64,000 bases of DNA, taken from the NCBI RefSeq assembly GCF_009758175.1, contig NZ_WRPM01000080.1, positions 1 to 64,000 on the forward strand, written 5' to 3'. The notes under the pieces are model-generated. The model was not told the origin of the DNA, ran no database searches, and saw only the letters and a list, made by a program, of their open reading frames with translations. The position numbers and the translations under genes were made by a program. Shown piece by piece: positions 44,038 to 52,486 of this stretch (position 1 is the stretch's first letter; every line of letters begins with the position of its first letter). Source of the DNA: Nesterenkonia alkaliphila (GTDB taxonomy: Bacteria > Actinomycetota > Actinomycetes > Actinomycetales > Micrococcaceae).

Positions 44038-44877
44038 ATGACGATCACCGAAATCCGCGAGGAGGCAGTGGCGGAACTGCCGCGGCTGAAGGCTGAGCCC
44101 CGGCTGGCTGCGGCAGACCTGGCCTGCGGTTATGACGAGCGCTCCGTGCTCAAGGAGCTGAACCTGCAGATCCCGGAGGAGTCCTTCACCGTCATCATCG
44201 GTCCCAACGCCTGCGGCAAGTCCACTCTGCTGCGCAGCCTGGCCCGACTCATCCGTCCCGCCGCCGGAGAGGTTCTGCTCGACGGCGATGCCATCAGCTC
44301 TATACCCACCAAGCAGCTGGCCCGTACTATCGGTCTGCTGCCGCAGACCTCACTGGCTCCTGAAGGCATCACTGTGGCTGATCTGGTTTCCCGCGGCCGT
44401 CACCCGCACCAGAGCCTGCTGCGCCGCTGGGGCCGCGAGGACGAGGCTGCAGTCCGCCACGCATTGGAAGTTACCGGCACCACGGAACTTGCCACCCGGG
44501 CTGTCGATGCACTCTCCGGCGGGCAGCGCCAGCGCGCATGGATCGCCATGACGCTGGCCCAGCAGACACCGATCATGCTGCTGGACGAACCCACCACCTA
44601 CCTGGATATCGCACATCAGATCGAGGTTCTGGAACTGTGCACCCAACTCCAGCGCGAGGGGCGCACCCTGGTGGCCGTGCTGCACGACCTGAACCAGGCG
44701 CTGCGTTATGCCACCCATCTAGTGGCCATGCGCGAGGGCCAGATCATCGCCCAGGGTCACCCGGAGGAGATCGGTACCGCTGAGCTGGTGCGCGAGGTCT
44801 TCGGCATTGATTCCCTGGTGATCGGCGACCCGGAGACCGGCCGCCCGCTGGTGATACCCCGGGCCCCTGCGGCCTAG
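44038..44877 (+). CDS. Iron-siderophore ABC transporter ATP-binding protein (FepC-like)
   Basis: 279 residues. Walker A GPNACGKSTLLRSL, Q-loop LLPQTS, signature LSGGQRQRAWIAM, Walker B IMLLDEPTTYLDIAHQ and H-loop VLHDLNQALRYA are intact. The Ala-Cys in GPNACGKST is the form common in FepC/FhuC-type ATPases. It energises the two permeases just upstream. AAAGGAG lies 8 nt before the ATG. The first 20 or so residues precede the NBD fold and carry no motif. Confidence 0.95.
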   Translation: MTITEIREEAVAELPRLKAEPRLAAADLACGYDERSVLKELNLQIPEESFTVIIGPNACGKSTLLRSLARLIRPAAGEVLLDGDAISSIPTKQLARTIGLLPQTSLAPEGITVADLVSRGRHPHQSLLRRWGREDEAAVRHALEVTGTTELATRAVDALSGGQRQRAWIAMTLAQQTPIMLLDEPTTYLDIAHQIEVLELCTQLQREGRTLVAVLHDLNQALRYATHLVAMREGQIIAQGHPEEIGTAELVREVFGIDSLVIGDPETGRPLVIPRAPAA

Positions 44878-44952
44878 CAAACACCCTGAGAACCTACCCA
44901 AGTGACTGCTCGCACCAGTTCTATTGAGCCCTGCGTCCTAAGAGGAGAATCC

Positions 44953-46005
44953 ATGAAGAACCCGCTACTGTCATTGTCCGCCATTCTGGCGGCCTCCGCC
45001 TTGGCACTTACCGCATGTGGCGGTGAGGGTGATGGAGACCACGCCACAGATAGCGCTGCGGACGGTGCGAGCCCCGCAGCCGAGGGCGCGGAGGACGGCG
45101 TGCTGGCAGTGGTGGAGCATATGTATGGCCCCACTGAGGTGCTTGAGCCCCAGGGCGGCGAGCTGCGCGTAGTGGCCCTGGGCTGGTCCGATGCCGAGAT
45201 CGCCTTGGCCCTGGGTGTGGAACCCGTCGCCGTGCATGACTGGCAGAGCTTCGGGGAGGAGAGCCACGGCGTCGGACCGTGGGCCGCCGACCTCTTTGAC
45301 GAGGTGGACCCTGAGGTCATCCCGCGCACCGACGGCGATCTGGACTATGAGTACATCCAGTCGTTGGCCCCGGATCTGATCCTCAACGTCAACTCCGGCT
45401 ATGACGAGGCTGAGTACCAGCGGCTCAGCGAGATCGCGCCCACTGTTTCTGGTCCCGAGGGTGCTGCTAACTACAACCCCGGGTGGGAGAAGCAGACCCA
45501 GCTGGTCGCCGATTCCCTGGGTCTCTCTGCCGAGGGCACCGAACTGATCGAACAGACCCACGCCAAGATTGAAGAGGCCCGTGAGGCACATCCTGAGTTT
45601 GAGGGGGTAGAGGCGGTCACCGGCTCCAAATTCGGTGAAGCCTATGGGCTGAACCTCTCCGGGGATATGCGTTGGGACATTATGGAGCTGCTGGGCTTCG
45701 AGATGTACGGCCCCGCGGCTGAACTGAATAACGGCGAGGACTTCTACGCCGATATCGCTGAGGAGCAGGTGGAGACCTTCGACGCGGATGTCGCAGTGCT
45801 CTACCCCATCGGCTACACCCTGCAGGAGCTGCAGGCTGACCCGCTGATCTCATCCCTGGACGTGGTGCAGCAGGACCGCGCGGTGTTCCTAGAAAGTGAC
45901 TCAGAGTTGTCGATGGCTTTCAGCGCAGGGTCTCCGCTGAGCATCGAGTTGGTGCTCGAGGAGTTGACCCCGCAGCTGGCAGAGGCCGTGGAGAACCTCG
46001 ACTGA
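44953..46005 (+). CDS. Iron-siderophore ABC transporter substrate-binding lipoprotein
   Basis: 350 residues. Signal peptide with lipobox LTACG, then an acidic spacer and a class-III binding-protein fold (VALGWSDAEIALALGVEP; SLAPDLILNVNSGYDEAEYQ; LSEIAPTVSGPEG). It captures the ferric siderophore at the outer membrane face and hands it to the permeases. ATG 44953 has AGAGGAG five nt upstream; the earlier in-frame GTG at 44902 lacks one and would spoil the signal peptide. A 75-bp gap precedes it. Its TGA overlaps the ATG of the next gene (TGATG). Confidence 0.93.
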   Translation: MKNPLLSLSAILAASALALTACGGEGDGDHATDSAADGASPAAEGAEDGVLAVVEHMYGPTEVLEPQGGELRVVALGWSDAEIALALGVEPVAVHDWQSFGEESHGVGPWAADLFDEVDPEVIPRTDGDLDYEYIQSLAPDLILNVNSGYDEAEYQRLSEIAPTVSGPEGAANYNPGWEKQTQLVADSLGLSAEGTELIEQTHAKIEEAREAHPEFEGVEAVTGSKFGEAYGLNLSGDMRWDIMELLGFEMYGPAAELNNGEDFYADIAEEQVETFDADVAVLYPIGYTLQELQADPLISSLDVVQQDRAVFLESDSELSMAFSAGSPLSIELVLEELTPQLAEAVENLD

Positions 46006-47024
46006 TGCAGCAGACCGCTGTTCGTCCGGCCACCCGTGCCTACCTGACTCAGGTGGTGCGGGTGGTCCGGCTCTCACCGCAGTTCCTCCGCATCACCCTC
46101 ACCGGCGAGGATCTGGAGCATTTCGGTCCCGCCGGAACCGCCTCCACTGGGCTGGAAGCCGCGGCCTCTCCGATGGCCTGGGACCAGCGCATCAAACTGT
46201 TTCTGCCGCGGGAAGACGGCAGCCTGCCCGAGCTCGGGCTCTTCGCCGACCCGCCGGCCTCCATTATGGAGTGGTACACCGCCTGGCGCGCACTTGATCA
46301 CGCCGAACGCAACCCGATTCGCACCTATACCGTCCGGGCCATCCGCACCTATGCGCGGGAAGTGGATATTGACTTCGTAATCCACCATGACGAACACGGC
46401 CACGCCGGTCCCGCAGCGGCCTGGGCGCTGGCAGCGGGGCCAGGCGATGAGCTGGTGATCATAGGTCCGGACCGGCGCTCGGAGGAATCAGGCGGCGGCA
46501 TCGACTTCACCCCGGGGAGTGCCCGTGACCTGATGCTGGCCGGGGACGAGACGGCGGTGCCGGCGATCTGCGCGATTCTGGAGAGTCTGCCCGAAAGCTA
46601 CAGCGGTGAGGCTTTCCTGGAGGTGCCCAGCAGTGACGATGTCCTGGATGTGGCCTCACGGTCCAGCGTGCGGATCTACTGGCTTCCGCGGAACGGGGCA
46701 CTGCACGGTAGCGCCCTGAACTCAGCCGTAGCGGATTGGGGTACCCGCCGGTCAAAGATCTTCGCCGCCCGGCGCGCCGCCTGGGAACCGGGGCGTGAGC
46801 CGGTGGGCGCGCTGACCGGTACACCTCAGGAACTGCCCGAACTCGGCGACGACTCCATGCTCTGGGAGACCGCCGCCCCGGAGGGTTTCCGCGAGTACGC
46901 CTGGCTGGCCGGCGAGGCCGGGGTCATCACGGGCCTGCGCCGTTATCTGGTCAAAGAGGTGGGGCTCTCCCGCAAACAGGTTTCCTTCATGGGCTACTGG
47001 AAGCACGGCCGTCCCGGCGCCTAG
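46005..47024 (+). CDS. Siderophore-interacting protein (SIP), FAD-dependent ferric reductase
   Basis: 339 residues. An N-terminal FAD-binding domain (QVVRVVRLSPQFLRITLTG; RTYTVRAIR, the FAD motif RxYT) and a C-terminal NAD(P)H-binding SIP domain (LMLAGDETAVPAICAILE; SFMGYWKHG, the family end motif) are clear. SIP enzymes reduce ferric siderophores in the cytoplasm to release Fe(II). Its start overlaps the stop of the binding protein gene, placing iron release in the same operon as uptake. It is the last gene; a complex repeat follows at 47064. Confidence 0.92.
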   Translation: MQQTAVRPATRAYLTQVVRVVRLSPQFLRITLTGEDLEHFGPAGTASTGLEAAASPMAWDQRIKLFLPREDGSLPELGLFADPPASIMEWYTAWRALDHAERNPIRTYTVRAIRTYAREVDIDFVIHHDEHGHAGPAAAWALAAGPGDELVIIGPDRRSEESGGGIDFTPGSARDLMLAGDETAVPAICAILESLPESYSGEAFLEVPSSDDVLDVASRSSVRIYWLPRNGALHGSALNSAVADWGTRRSKIFAARRAAWEPGREPVGALTGTPQELPELGDDSMLWETAAPEGFREYAWLAGEAGVITGLRRYLVKEVGLSRKQVSFMGYWKHGRPGA

Positions 47025-47063
47025 CGGCTAGTCGGCCGAGTCTCTATCGGGGCGGGATGGCCG

Positions 47064-47176
47064 ATGCACCGTAGCGCACGATGTTTTGGAGATGACAGCG
47101 GGTTCTCGTGCGCTATTGCCCATGGCGGCTCTTGCTGAGGGCTCATATGCGCAATAGGTGACGATATCGTGCGGCG
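47064..47176. repeat. Nested intergenic inverted repeats between SIP and rlmN
   Basis: GTAGCGCACGA near 47071 pairs with TCGTGCGCTA near 47106, and CACCG-N3-CGCACGAT near 47068-47083 pairs with ATCGTGCGGCGGTG at 47166-47179. TATTGC and GCAATA add an inner pairing. GCAATAGGTGACGA (47151-47164) matches the core found in the two repeats near 13.8 kb. The exact ends are uncertain. It separates the iron operon from rlmN. Confidence 0.55.
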
Positions 47177-47223
47177 GTGGCCGCCTCGTCGTCGCAAACT
47201 GCGCACGTGGGACAATGGGAGAG

Positions 47224-48591
47224 ATGTCTGAGAAACCTGCCCCCGCGCCGCGCTCATCTGCTGCCCGCCCCCAGGTCAAGCCCCGCGCCGAGGGCTGGAC
47301 CCAGGCGGTGGACGCCGAGGGCCGGCCCAAGCTGCAGTTCGCCCAGTCCAAGCGCGTCAAGCAGCCGCCCACCCATCTGGCCGATCTGAGCCTGGACGAA
47401 CGCATCGCCTGGGCCAAGGAGATGGGCCTGCCCGGCTTCCGCGCCAAACAGCTCAGCGTCCACTACTTCCAGCACTACACTTCGGACCCGGAGCAGATGA
47501 CCGATCTGCCCGCCGAGACCCGCGAGCAGTTGGTGGCAGAGTTCCTGCCCCCGCTGCTCACCGAGGTCCGCCGCCTGAAGACCGACGACGGCGCCACCAT
47601 CAAGTTCCTCTGGAGGCTCTTCGACGGTGCCCTGGTGGAGTCGGTGCTGATGCGCTACCGCAGCCGGATCACCCTGTGCATCTCCAGCCAGTGCGGCTGC
47701 GGGATGAACTGCCCCTTCTGCGCCACCGGCCAGAACGGGCTAACCCGCAATATGTCCACCGCCGAAATCGTGGACCAGATCGTTCAGGCCAACCGGGCCA
47801 TAGCCGCCGGAGAATTGGACCCGCCGACTGCCGAGGAGGTCAGAGAGGAATCCGACCATGCCGGCCTCGGCGAGGAATCGGACTTCGCCGAAGGTGAGGC
47901 AGCGGAACTGAGCCCGATCAAAGACGGTGCTACGGGCACCCAGGCGGTCAGGGCGGCGTCGTCCTCTGCTCAGGGTGAGAAGGCAGGCCCGCAGCGGGTC
48001 TCCAATATGGTCTTCATGGGCATGGGCGAGCCGCTGGCCAACTATAAGCGCGTGATGAACGCGGTGCGCCGGATGATCGATCCCGCGCCGGAGGGTCTGG
48101 GCATGTCCGCCCGCGGGATCACGGTCTCCACCGTGGGCCTGGTGCCTGCGATCCGGAAGCTGGCCGATGAGAACCTGCCCATCACCTTCGCCCTGAGCCT
48201 GCACGCCCCGGACGATGAGCTGCGCGATGAGCTGATCCCGGTCAACTCCCGGTGGAAGGCCGATGAGGCCATCGATGCCGCCCGCTACTACTACGAGACC
48301 ACCGGGCGCCGGGTCAGCATTGAGTACGCGCTGATCAAGGACATGAATGACCACCCCTGGCGGGCCGACCTGCTGGCCGAGAAGCTCAACGCCCGCGGCC
48401 GCGGCTGGGTGCATGTGAACCCGATCCCGCTGAACCCCACGCCCAACTCGGTGTGGACCTCCAGTGAGCCCAAGGTGATGCAGGAGTTCATCGACCGGCT
48501 CAATGCCGCCGGAGTGCCCACTACGCTGCGCGATACCCGCGGCAAAGAGATCGACGGCGCCTGCGGTCAGCTGGCTGCCTCCGAGACTTGA
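47224..48591 (+). CDS. rlmN: 23S rRNA (adenine-C2)-methyltransferase RlmN (radical SAM)
   Basis: 455 residues, longer than the usual ~350-400. The radical-SAM cluster motif CGMNCPFC (CX3CX2C) is in [28 protein letters not shown] (SAM binding) and the C-terminal catalytic Cys in IDGACGQL are present. RlmN methylates A2503 of 23S rRNA and some tRNAs. Between AIAAGEL and RVSNMVFMG there is an acidic, low-complexity insertion of about 65 residues that is far longer than in most homologues. ATG 47224 is used; GACAAT ends 8 nt upstream and a weak GGGAGA also lies there, so start mode is ambiguous. No terminator separates it from the 60-bp hairpin downstream. Confidence 0.93.
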   Translation: MSEKPAPAPRSSAARPQVKPRAEGWTQAVDAEGRPKLQFAQSKRVKQPPTHLADLSLDERIAWAKEMGLPGFRAKQLSVHYFQHYTSDPEQMTDLPAETREQLVAEFLPPLLTEVRRLKTDDGATIKFLWRLFDGALVESVLMRYRSRITLCISSQCGCGMNCPFCATGQNGLTRNMSTAEIVDQIVQANRAIAAGELDPPTAEEVREESDHAGLGEESDFAEGEAAELSPIKDGATGTQAVRAASSSAQGEKAGPQRVSNMVFMGMGEPLANYKRVMNAVRRMIDPAPEGLGMSARGITVSTVGLVPAIRKLADENLPITFALSLHAPDDELRDELIPVNSRWKADEAIDAARYYYETTGRRVSIEYALIKDMNDHPWRADLLAEKLNARGRGWVHVNPIPLNPTPNSVWTSSEPKVMQEFIDRLNAAGVPTTLRDTRGKEIDGACGQLAASET

Positions 48592-48612
48592 GGGGACACC
48601 ACGCGCCGCGAT

Positions 48613-48672
48613 GCCTAGAGCTGTTCGGACTGCCTAGAGCTATAGCATGCGGCACTGTCCACAGCTCTAGGC
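48613..48672. repeat. 60-bp intergenic inverted repeat downstream of rlmN
   Basis: GCCTAGAGCTGT (48613-48624) pairs perfectly with ACAGCTCTAGGC (48661-48672). An inner GGACTGCC / GGCACTGTCC pairing (2-nt bulge) extends it, and GCTATAGC lies near the loop. The whole segment can fold into a long hairpin between rlmN and the DUF3817 gene. No T tract. Grouped with the other ~60-bp hairpins. Confidence 0.7.
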
Positions 48673-48689
48673 GGATGGAAAGGATATAG

Positions 48690-49109
48690 ATGACGACGAC
48701 GCCCCCCACCCCTGCGGTGCCCCAGCAGCAGCCGCAGCCCAGGCCCGCCCGGGGCAGCTACGGCTGGCAGAAGTTCATGCGGATCGCCTTCCACGTGGTG
48801 GCCATCCTGGAGGCCATCACCTGGACCGGGCTGCTGTATGCGATGTACATGCGCCATATCGTCGGGGTTCCGGAGGCTGAGGACCCGGTGCCGTTCTGGG
48901 GTATGGTGCACGGGATTGCGTTCGTGGTCTTCTGCGGGGTGGTCACCATTGCCTGGTTCACCTTCCGCTGGAGGCTCTGGGAGTGGGTGGTGGCGCTGGG
49001 GATGGCGGTGCCTCCGCTGATGACCATTCCCCTGGAGGTCTGGTACTCCCGCACCGGCAGGCTCAAGCCCCGTCCAGCCCCGGCAGGCGGCAGCGCCCCG
49101 GGGAACTGA
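48690..49109 (+). CDS. DUF3817-family integral membrane protein
   Basis: 139 residues. After a Pro/Gln-rich cytoplasmic N-terminus come three membrane helices: FHVVAILEAITWTGLLYAMYM, WGMVHGIAFVVFCGVVTI and WVVALGMAVPPLMTIPLEVW. The arrangement E-A-x-T-W near the first helix and MVHGIAF in the second match DUF3817. Function is unknown. The start ATG includes ACGACGACG giving Thr repeats. It ends one bp before the convergent membrane gene, with which it shares almost no gap. Confidence 0.8.
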   Translation: MTTTPPTPAVPQQQPQPRPARGSYGWQKFMRIAFHVVAILEAITWTGLLYAMYMRHIVGVPEAEDPVPFWGMVHGIAFVVFCGVVTIAWFTFRWRLWEWVVALGMAVPPLMTIPLEVWYSRTGRLKPRPAPAGGSAPGN

Positions 49110-49667
49110 TCACTCTTCGTCCTCCGCGGCCTCTCGCAGCCGGGCTCGGCGGCGGTGGTGCAGCACCATGACGGCCATCGCCGCCAGGCTGGCGATGAAG
49201 CCGATGCCGGTCACTATCAGGCCGGTGGTGAGCATGAAGTTCTGCAGATCCCTGCCGGCCACCTCCACCTCGAAGAGGAAAGGCACCAGCGCCTCGCCGC
49301 GGATCAGGTGATACAGCATGGCCGCCCAGGCGCCGAAGCCCAGTGCGAGATGGACACCGGTCCAGGTGAGGGTCCGGGCCAGCGGGCCGCGGGACTGCAG
49401 CTCCCATTCGTCGACTCCGCGCCGTTTGGCGTACCAGCCGGTGGAACCGGCGGTGAGCGCCAGGAGGAGGAAGAGCGCTATGGTGGCCGCCGGATAGCCG
49501 AAGACTGCGGCCACCAGCGCCAGGGCGAGGCTGCCCAGGATGGTCAGCTCGCCGTTGAATGCCTTCGCTTCGAGGTAGACGGAGCGCTCGCGCTCGTCGG
49601 GGAGGGAGATGTGTTCGATATCGATCATCTGCTCGGCTGCCCGGTCGATGAGCTTCCTGCGGGTCAT
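49110..49667 (-). CDS. Membrane protein of unknown function, paired with an XRE regulator
   Basis: 185 residues with four predicted membrane segments ([77 protein letters not shown]), a basic N-terminus and a basic/acidic end [15 protein letters not shown] recognise no named family. Its ATG overlaps the TGA of the upstream XRE gene (ATGA at 49664-49667), so the two are cotranscribed and coupled. A small XRE regulator plus a membrane protein is a common arrangement of regulator and regulated product; the function remains unknown. Confidence 0.72.
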   Translation of the reverse strand: MTRRKLIDRAAEQMIDIEHISLPDERERSVYLEAKAFNGELTILGSLALALVAAVFGYPAATIALFLLLALTAGSTGWYAKRRGVDEWELQSRGPLARTLTWTGVHLALGFGAWAAMLYHLIRGEALVPFLFEVEVAGRDLQNFMLTTGLIVTGIGFIASLAAMAVMVLHHRRRARLREAAEDEE

Positions 49668-49915
49668 GATGCTCCCCCTGTTCCCAGTGCGGCCTGGTGA
49701 TCCGTTTCGCCGAAGAGTTCCTCGACGCTGGCTCCCAGCTCGGCACCGATGCGCAGCGCCAGGTACACCGAGGGGGCATAGTCGCCCCGCTCCAGGGACA
49801 CAATGGTCTGCCTGCTGACGCCGACTGCTTGCGCCAGCTGAGCCTGGGTGAGCCCCCGGGCCCGGCGCAGGGTGCGCACTCGCGGCGTGGTGCTCTCAAC
49901 GATCCTGGGAACCAT
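49664..49915 (-). CDS. XRE-family helix-turn-helix regulator
   Basis: 83 residues from ATG 49915. Helix-turn-helix: [20 protein letters not shown] then [17 protein letters not shown], matching Cro/C1-type HTH, and ending in [10 protein letters not shown], as in small YozG-like regulators. The longer frame from 49951 covers the operators and is rejected. Two palindromes lie directly upstream, implying autoregulation. It is translated with the downstream membrane protein via an ATGA overlap. Confidence 0.86.
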   Translation of the reverse strand: MVPRIVESTTPRVRTLRRARGLTQAQLAQAVGVSRQTIVSLERGDYAPSVYLALRIGAELGASVEELFGETDHQAALGTGGAS

Positions 49916-49922
49916 GACTCCA

Positions 49923-49963
49923 TGACAACTTAACTTGTCACCGAGTGTCAAGAGTACTTGTCA
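49923..49963 (-). promoter_or_regulatory. Twin palindromic operators of the XRE regulator
   Basis: TGACAACTTAACTTGTCA (49923-49940) and TGTCAAGAGTACTTGTCA (49946-49963) are similar imperfect palindromes 23 bp apart, just upstream of the XRE start. The second contains a minus-strand TTGACA that could be the -35. The -10 is not clear. Repressor binding to both would block transcription. Confidence 0.65.
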
Positions 49964-50098
49964 CTTCGGGTCATGCGCGGTCAGAGGTGAAACATAACCT
50001 TTTCCGATCCGAGACCCGGCCGTGACCCTCATCTGAGGTTCTGTTCAGCCAGGGTTCCCAGAGTGGAGAACGACAGCTGGACCCGACCAAGGTGGATC

Positions 50099-50980
50099 AT
50101 GCGGTACACACGCCACATCACAACGACGACGGCACTCAGCTCAGCGGCCCTGCTTGCCCTGGCGGCCTGCGCGCCCGAGGACGATCTGGAGCCTGAATCC
50201 GACCCGGAGCCCGCCGAGACTGAGACGGTCACTGAGGAGCCTGAGGACGAGAAGGACCCTGAGGAGACTGAACCTGCCGAGACAGACGGGCCGCCGGACG
50301 ATGAGCTTCCCCCGGGCGGCACCGACCGGATGGCCGATGAGGATATCCAGCCCGATGTGCATGGTGAGATCCAGGAGGGCGGCCACTTCTCCCAGGAGGG
50401 GGAGGAAGTCGGGGTAGCCGGGCTCTCTGGGGAGGACGCACCCCTGGAGGTTTGGTCAGAGCCTGGCGCGGAGGCCGAGGTGGTTGGTGAGCTCGGGCCC
50501 ACCGATGCGGCACTCTTGGGCGGCCGCGAGGTTCGTCACGCGGATCACCAGCCCGGCTCCTGGACCGAGGTGGAGCTGGCCGACGGCTACGGCTGGGTGA
50601 ACACAGTAAATACCGATGGAAGCCTGTACTACTTCGGCTTGGGTGAAGACATCACCGAGGAGTACGTCGATGAGGTCCCGCCCGCTGAGGATCCACAGCT
50701 CATCGCAGAGGGCGTTGCCGAGCGGATGACGGATGACTACGAGCAGGGCACCACGGAGGACGGCGAGGAATACGGGGCCTCCTGGACTCTGGTCAGCACC
50801 CCGGAGGACCACGGTGAGGACTTCTACCGGCTGGACGTGCTGGGAATGATGGACGACTCCCGGGCCGGGTACCGGCTCTTCGCCACCGTGGAGGAACACG
50901 ATGACGGCTATCAGCTCGCTCAGGTGGAACGCACCCAGATCTGCTCCCGCGGAGTCAGCGATGACGGCCTCTGCGTCTGA
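50099..50980 (+). CDS. Acidic lipoprotein with SH3-like domain (first of a tandem pair)
   Basis: 293 residues from ATG 50099 (MRYTRHITTTTALSS). Signal peptide and lipobox LALAAC, then an acidic Glu/Asp/Pro spacer of ~50 residues, then PPGGTDRMADEDIQPDVHGE and an SH3-like unit (GELGPTDAALLGGREV; EVELADGYGWV). The C-terminal ~110 residues, from EYVDEVPPAEDPQ, are unique to this member and unknown (ATVEEHDDGYQLAQVERT). The next gene repeats the same signal peptide, spacer and SH3-like part. A role in cell-wall sensing or binding is inferred from SH3; no enzyme motif is visible. Confidence 0.72.
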   Translation: MRYTRHITTTTALSSAALLALAACAPEDDLEPESDPEPAETETVTEEPEDEKDPEETEPAETDGPPDDELPPGGTDRMADEDIQPDVHGEIQEGGHFSQEGEEVGVAGLSGEDAPLEVWSEPGAEAEVVGELGPTDAALLGGREVRHADHQPGSWTEVELADGYGWVNTVNTDGSLYYFGLGEDITEEYVDEVPPAEDPQLIAEGVAERMTDDYEQGTTEDGEEYGASWTLVSTPEDHGEDFYRLDVLGMMDDSRAGYRLFATVEEHDDGYQLAQVERTQICSRGVSDDGLCV

Positions 50981-51023
50981 GAAAAGGACACAAGAAAGAA
51001 CACCCAACCGAAGGTGAAGAATA

Positions 51024-51671
51024 ATGCAGAACATACGGAAGATCACGACGACGCCACTCACCTTCAGTGCCGCAGCACTGTTGGCGCTGAGCGCATGCGG
51101 TGTGGAGGAGGACACAGAACCCAACGGGGAGAATGAGGAGATCGCCACTCCCACTGAGGAGCAGGAGCCTCCTGAGCAGGAGCCTACCGAGGGTGAAAAC
51201 GGCAATGGCGAGGAGGCGCCCGAACCCACGGAGGAGGAAACTGAGGAGCCCGGTCCGGAGAACGGCGAGAACGGCGAGCAGCCTGATGTCGAACTGCCCC
51301 CGGGCGGGGCCGAGCGGATCGCCGAGGAGGACATCGATCCTGAGACCCAGGGTGAGCTCGTCGAGGACGGCGACTTCTCCGATGAGGGCGAGCCGATCGG
51401 ATTCAATGAGCTGGCCGCCGATCGCGAGCCCATCGAGGCTTTCGCAGCGCCACCGGCCAGTGACGCTGATGAAGACCGGGAAGTCGCAGCGGAGCTGAGC
51501 GCCGAGGATACGGTGCTGCTGGGCGGCCGTGAGGTTCTGGCAGCCCGCGCAGATGGGATCTGGGTCGAGGTCGAGCTGGCCGATGGCTACGGCTGGGTGG
51601 AGATCTTCGTTCTGGAGGGCTATGAGCACCCTGACGGGCCCGATGGTGGCGGGGAGCCGATCGACGGCTGA
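51024..51671 (+). CDS. Acidic lipoprotein with SH3-like domain (second of a tandem pair)
   Basis: 215 residues from ATG 51024; AAGGTGAAG lies upstream. Signal peptide and lipobox LALSAC, acidic spacer, then LPPGGAERIAEEDIDPETQGE and an SH3-like part ending VLLGGREVLAA, EVELADGYGWVEIF. It is a shorter paralog of the preceding gene (43 bp upstream) and lacks its C-terminal domain. Tandem duplication followed by domain loss or gain explains the pair. Both share the unusual Thr-rich N-terminus (ITTTP / ITTTT). Function unknown. Confidence 0.72.
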   Translation: MQNIRKITTTPLTFSAAALLALSACGVEEDTEPNGENEEIATPTEEQEPPEQEPTEGENGNGEEAPEPTEEETEEPGPENGENGEQPDVELPPGGAERIAEEDIDPETQGELVEDGDFSDEGEPIGFNELAADREPIEAFAAPPASDADEDREVAAELSAEDTVLLGGREVLAARADGIWVEVELADGYGWVEIFVLEGYEHPDGPDGGGEPIDG

Positions 51672-51680
51672 TCCTACGTT

Positions 51681-52484
51681 TCAGGCCGCGGTCGGCCGCA
51701 TCCGGCCATAGGCCAGGGAGATCACCACCACCGCCACTGCGATCAGCAGCAGCGAGAGCGCCATCGCCGCATCGGGATCCGCCTCACGCTGCAGGTAGAT
51801 CTCAAGCGGCAGCGTCCGCGTCACCCCCTGCTGATTGCCGGCGAAAGCCAGCGTGGCCCCGAACTCGCCCAGGCTGCGGGCAAATGCCAGCACTGCTCCG
51901 GATACCAGGCCCGGAGTGATCAGCGGCAGCGTAATATGCCGCAGCAGCCGAGTTCGTCCGGCGCCGTCCACCGCCGCGGCGTCGAGCACTTCCTGGTCCA
52001 GACCGCGGAGTGCGGTCTCCACGCTGATCACCAGAAACGGCATGGACACAAAGGTCATGGCCAGCACCACCGCAATGGAGGAGTAGGCGATCTGTACGCC
52101 GAGCACCTCCAACGCCCCTCCCAGCAGGCCCTGCCGGCCGAAGGTGTAGAGCAGTGCGAGCCCGCCCACCACTGGCGGCAGCACCAGCGGCAGCAGCACC
52201 AGAGAACGCAGCAGGGCCAGTCCGCGGAATCGCGCGTGAGCCAGCAGCAGCGCCAGCGGCACCCCCAGCAGCAGGCACAGCAGGGTGGCGGTCAGTGCCG
52301 TCCATAGTGAGAGCCGCAGGGCAGCCAATGATGATGCCGAGCTCAGTAGTCCCGGCAGCTCGGCCCAGTTCAACCGGGTCATCATCCCGGTCATCGGCAG
52401 TAGGATGACCGCCGCTCCCAGCAGCCCAGGAATCAGCACCCAAGCCGGGGGGCGGGAGAGACTGCGTCTGGCAGTGTTCAGCAT
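51681..52484 (-). CDS. modB: Molybdate ABC transporter permease
   Basis: 267 residues, five to six membrane helices. Family features: GVPLALLLAHARFRGLALLR, LPLVLPPVVGGLALL, ALRGLDQEVLDAAAVDGAGR (EAA-like loop) and FARSLGEFGATLAFAGN. ModB forms the channel for molybdate (or tungstate) uptake with the modA product. It begins 2 bp after modA. No modC ATPase follows: the next gene on this strand is absent and the opposite strand begins a lipoprotein. The ATPase must come from elsewhere in the genome. Confidence 0.9.
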   Translation of the reverse strand: MLNTARRSLSRPPAWVLIPGLLGAAVILLPMTGMMTRLNWAELPGLLSSASSLAALRLSLWTALTATLLCLLLGVPLALLLAHARFRGLALLRSLVLLPLVLPPVVGGLALLYTFGRQGLLGGALEVLGVQIAYSSIAVVLAMTFVSMPFLVISVETALRGLDQEVLDAAAVDGAGRTRLLRHITLPLITPGLVSGAVLAFARSLGEFGATLAFAGNQQGVTRTLPLEIYLQREADPDAAMALSLLLIAVAVVVISLAYGRMRPTAA

Positions 52485-52486
52485 GA

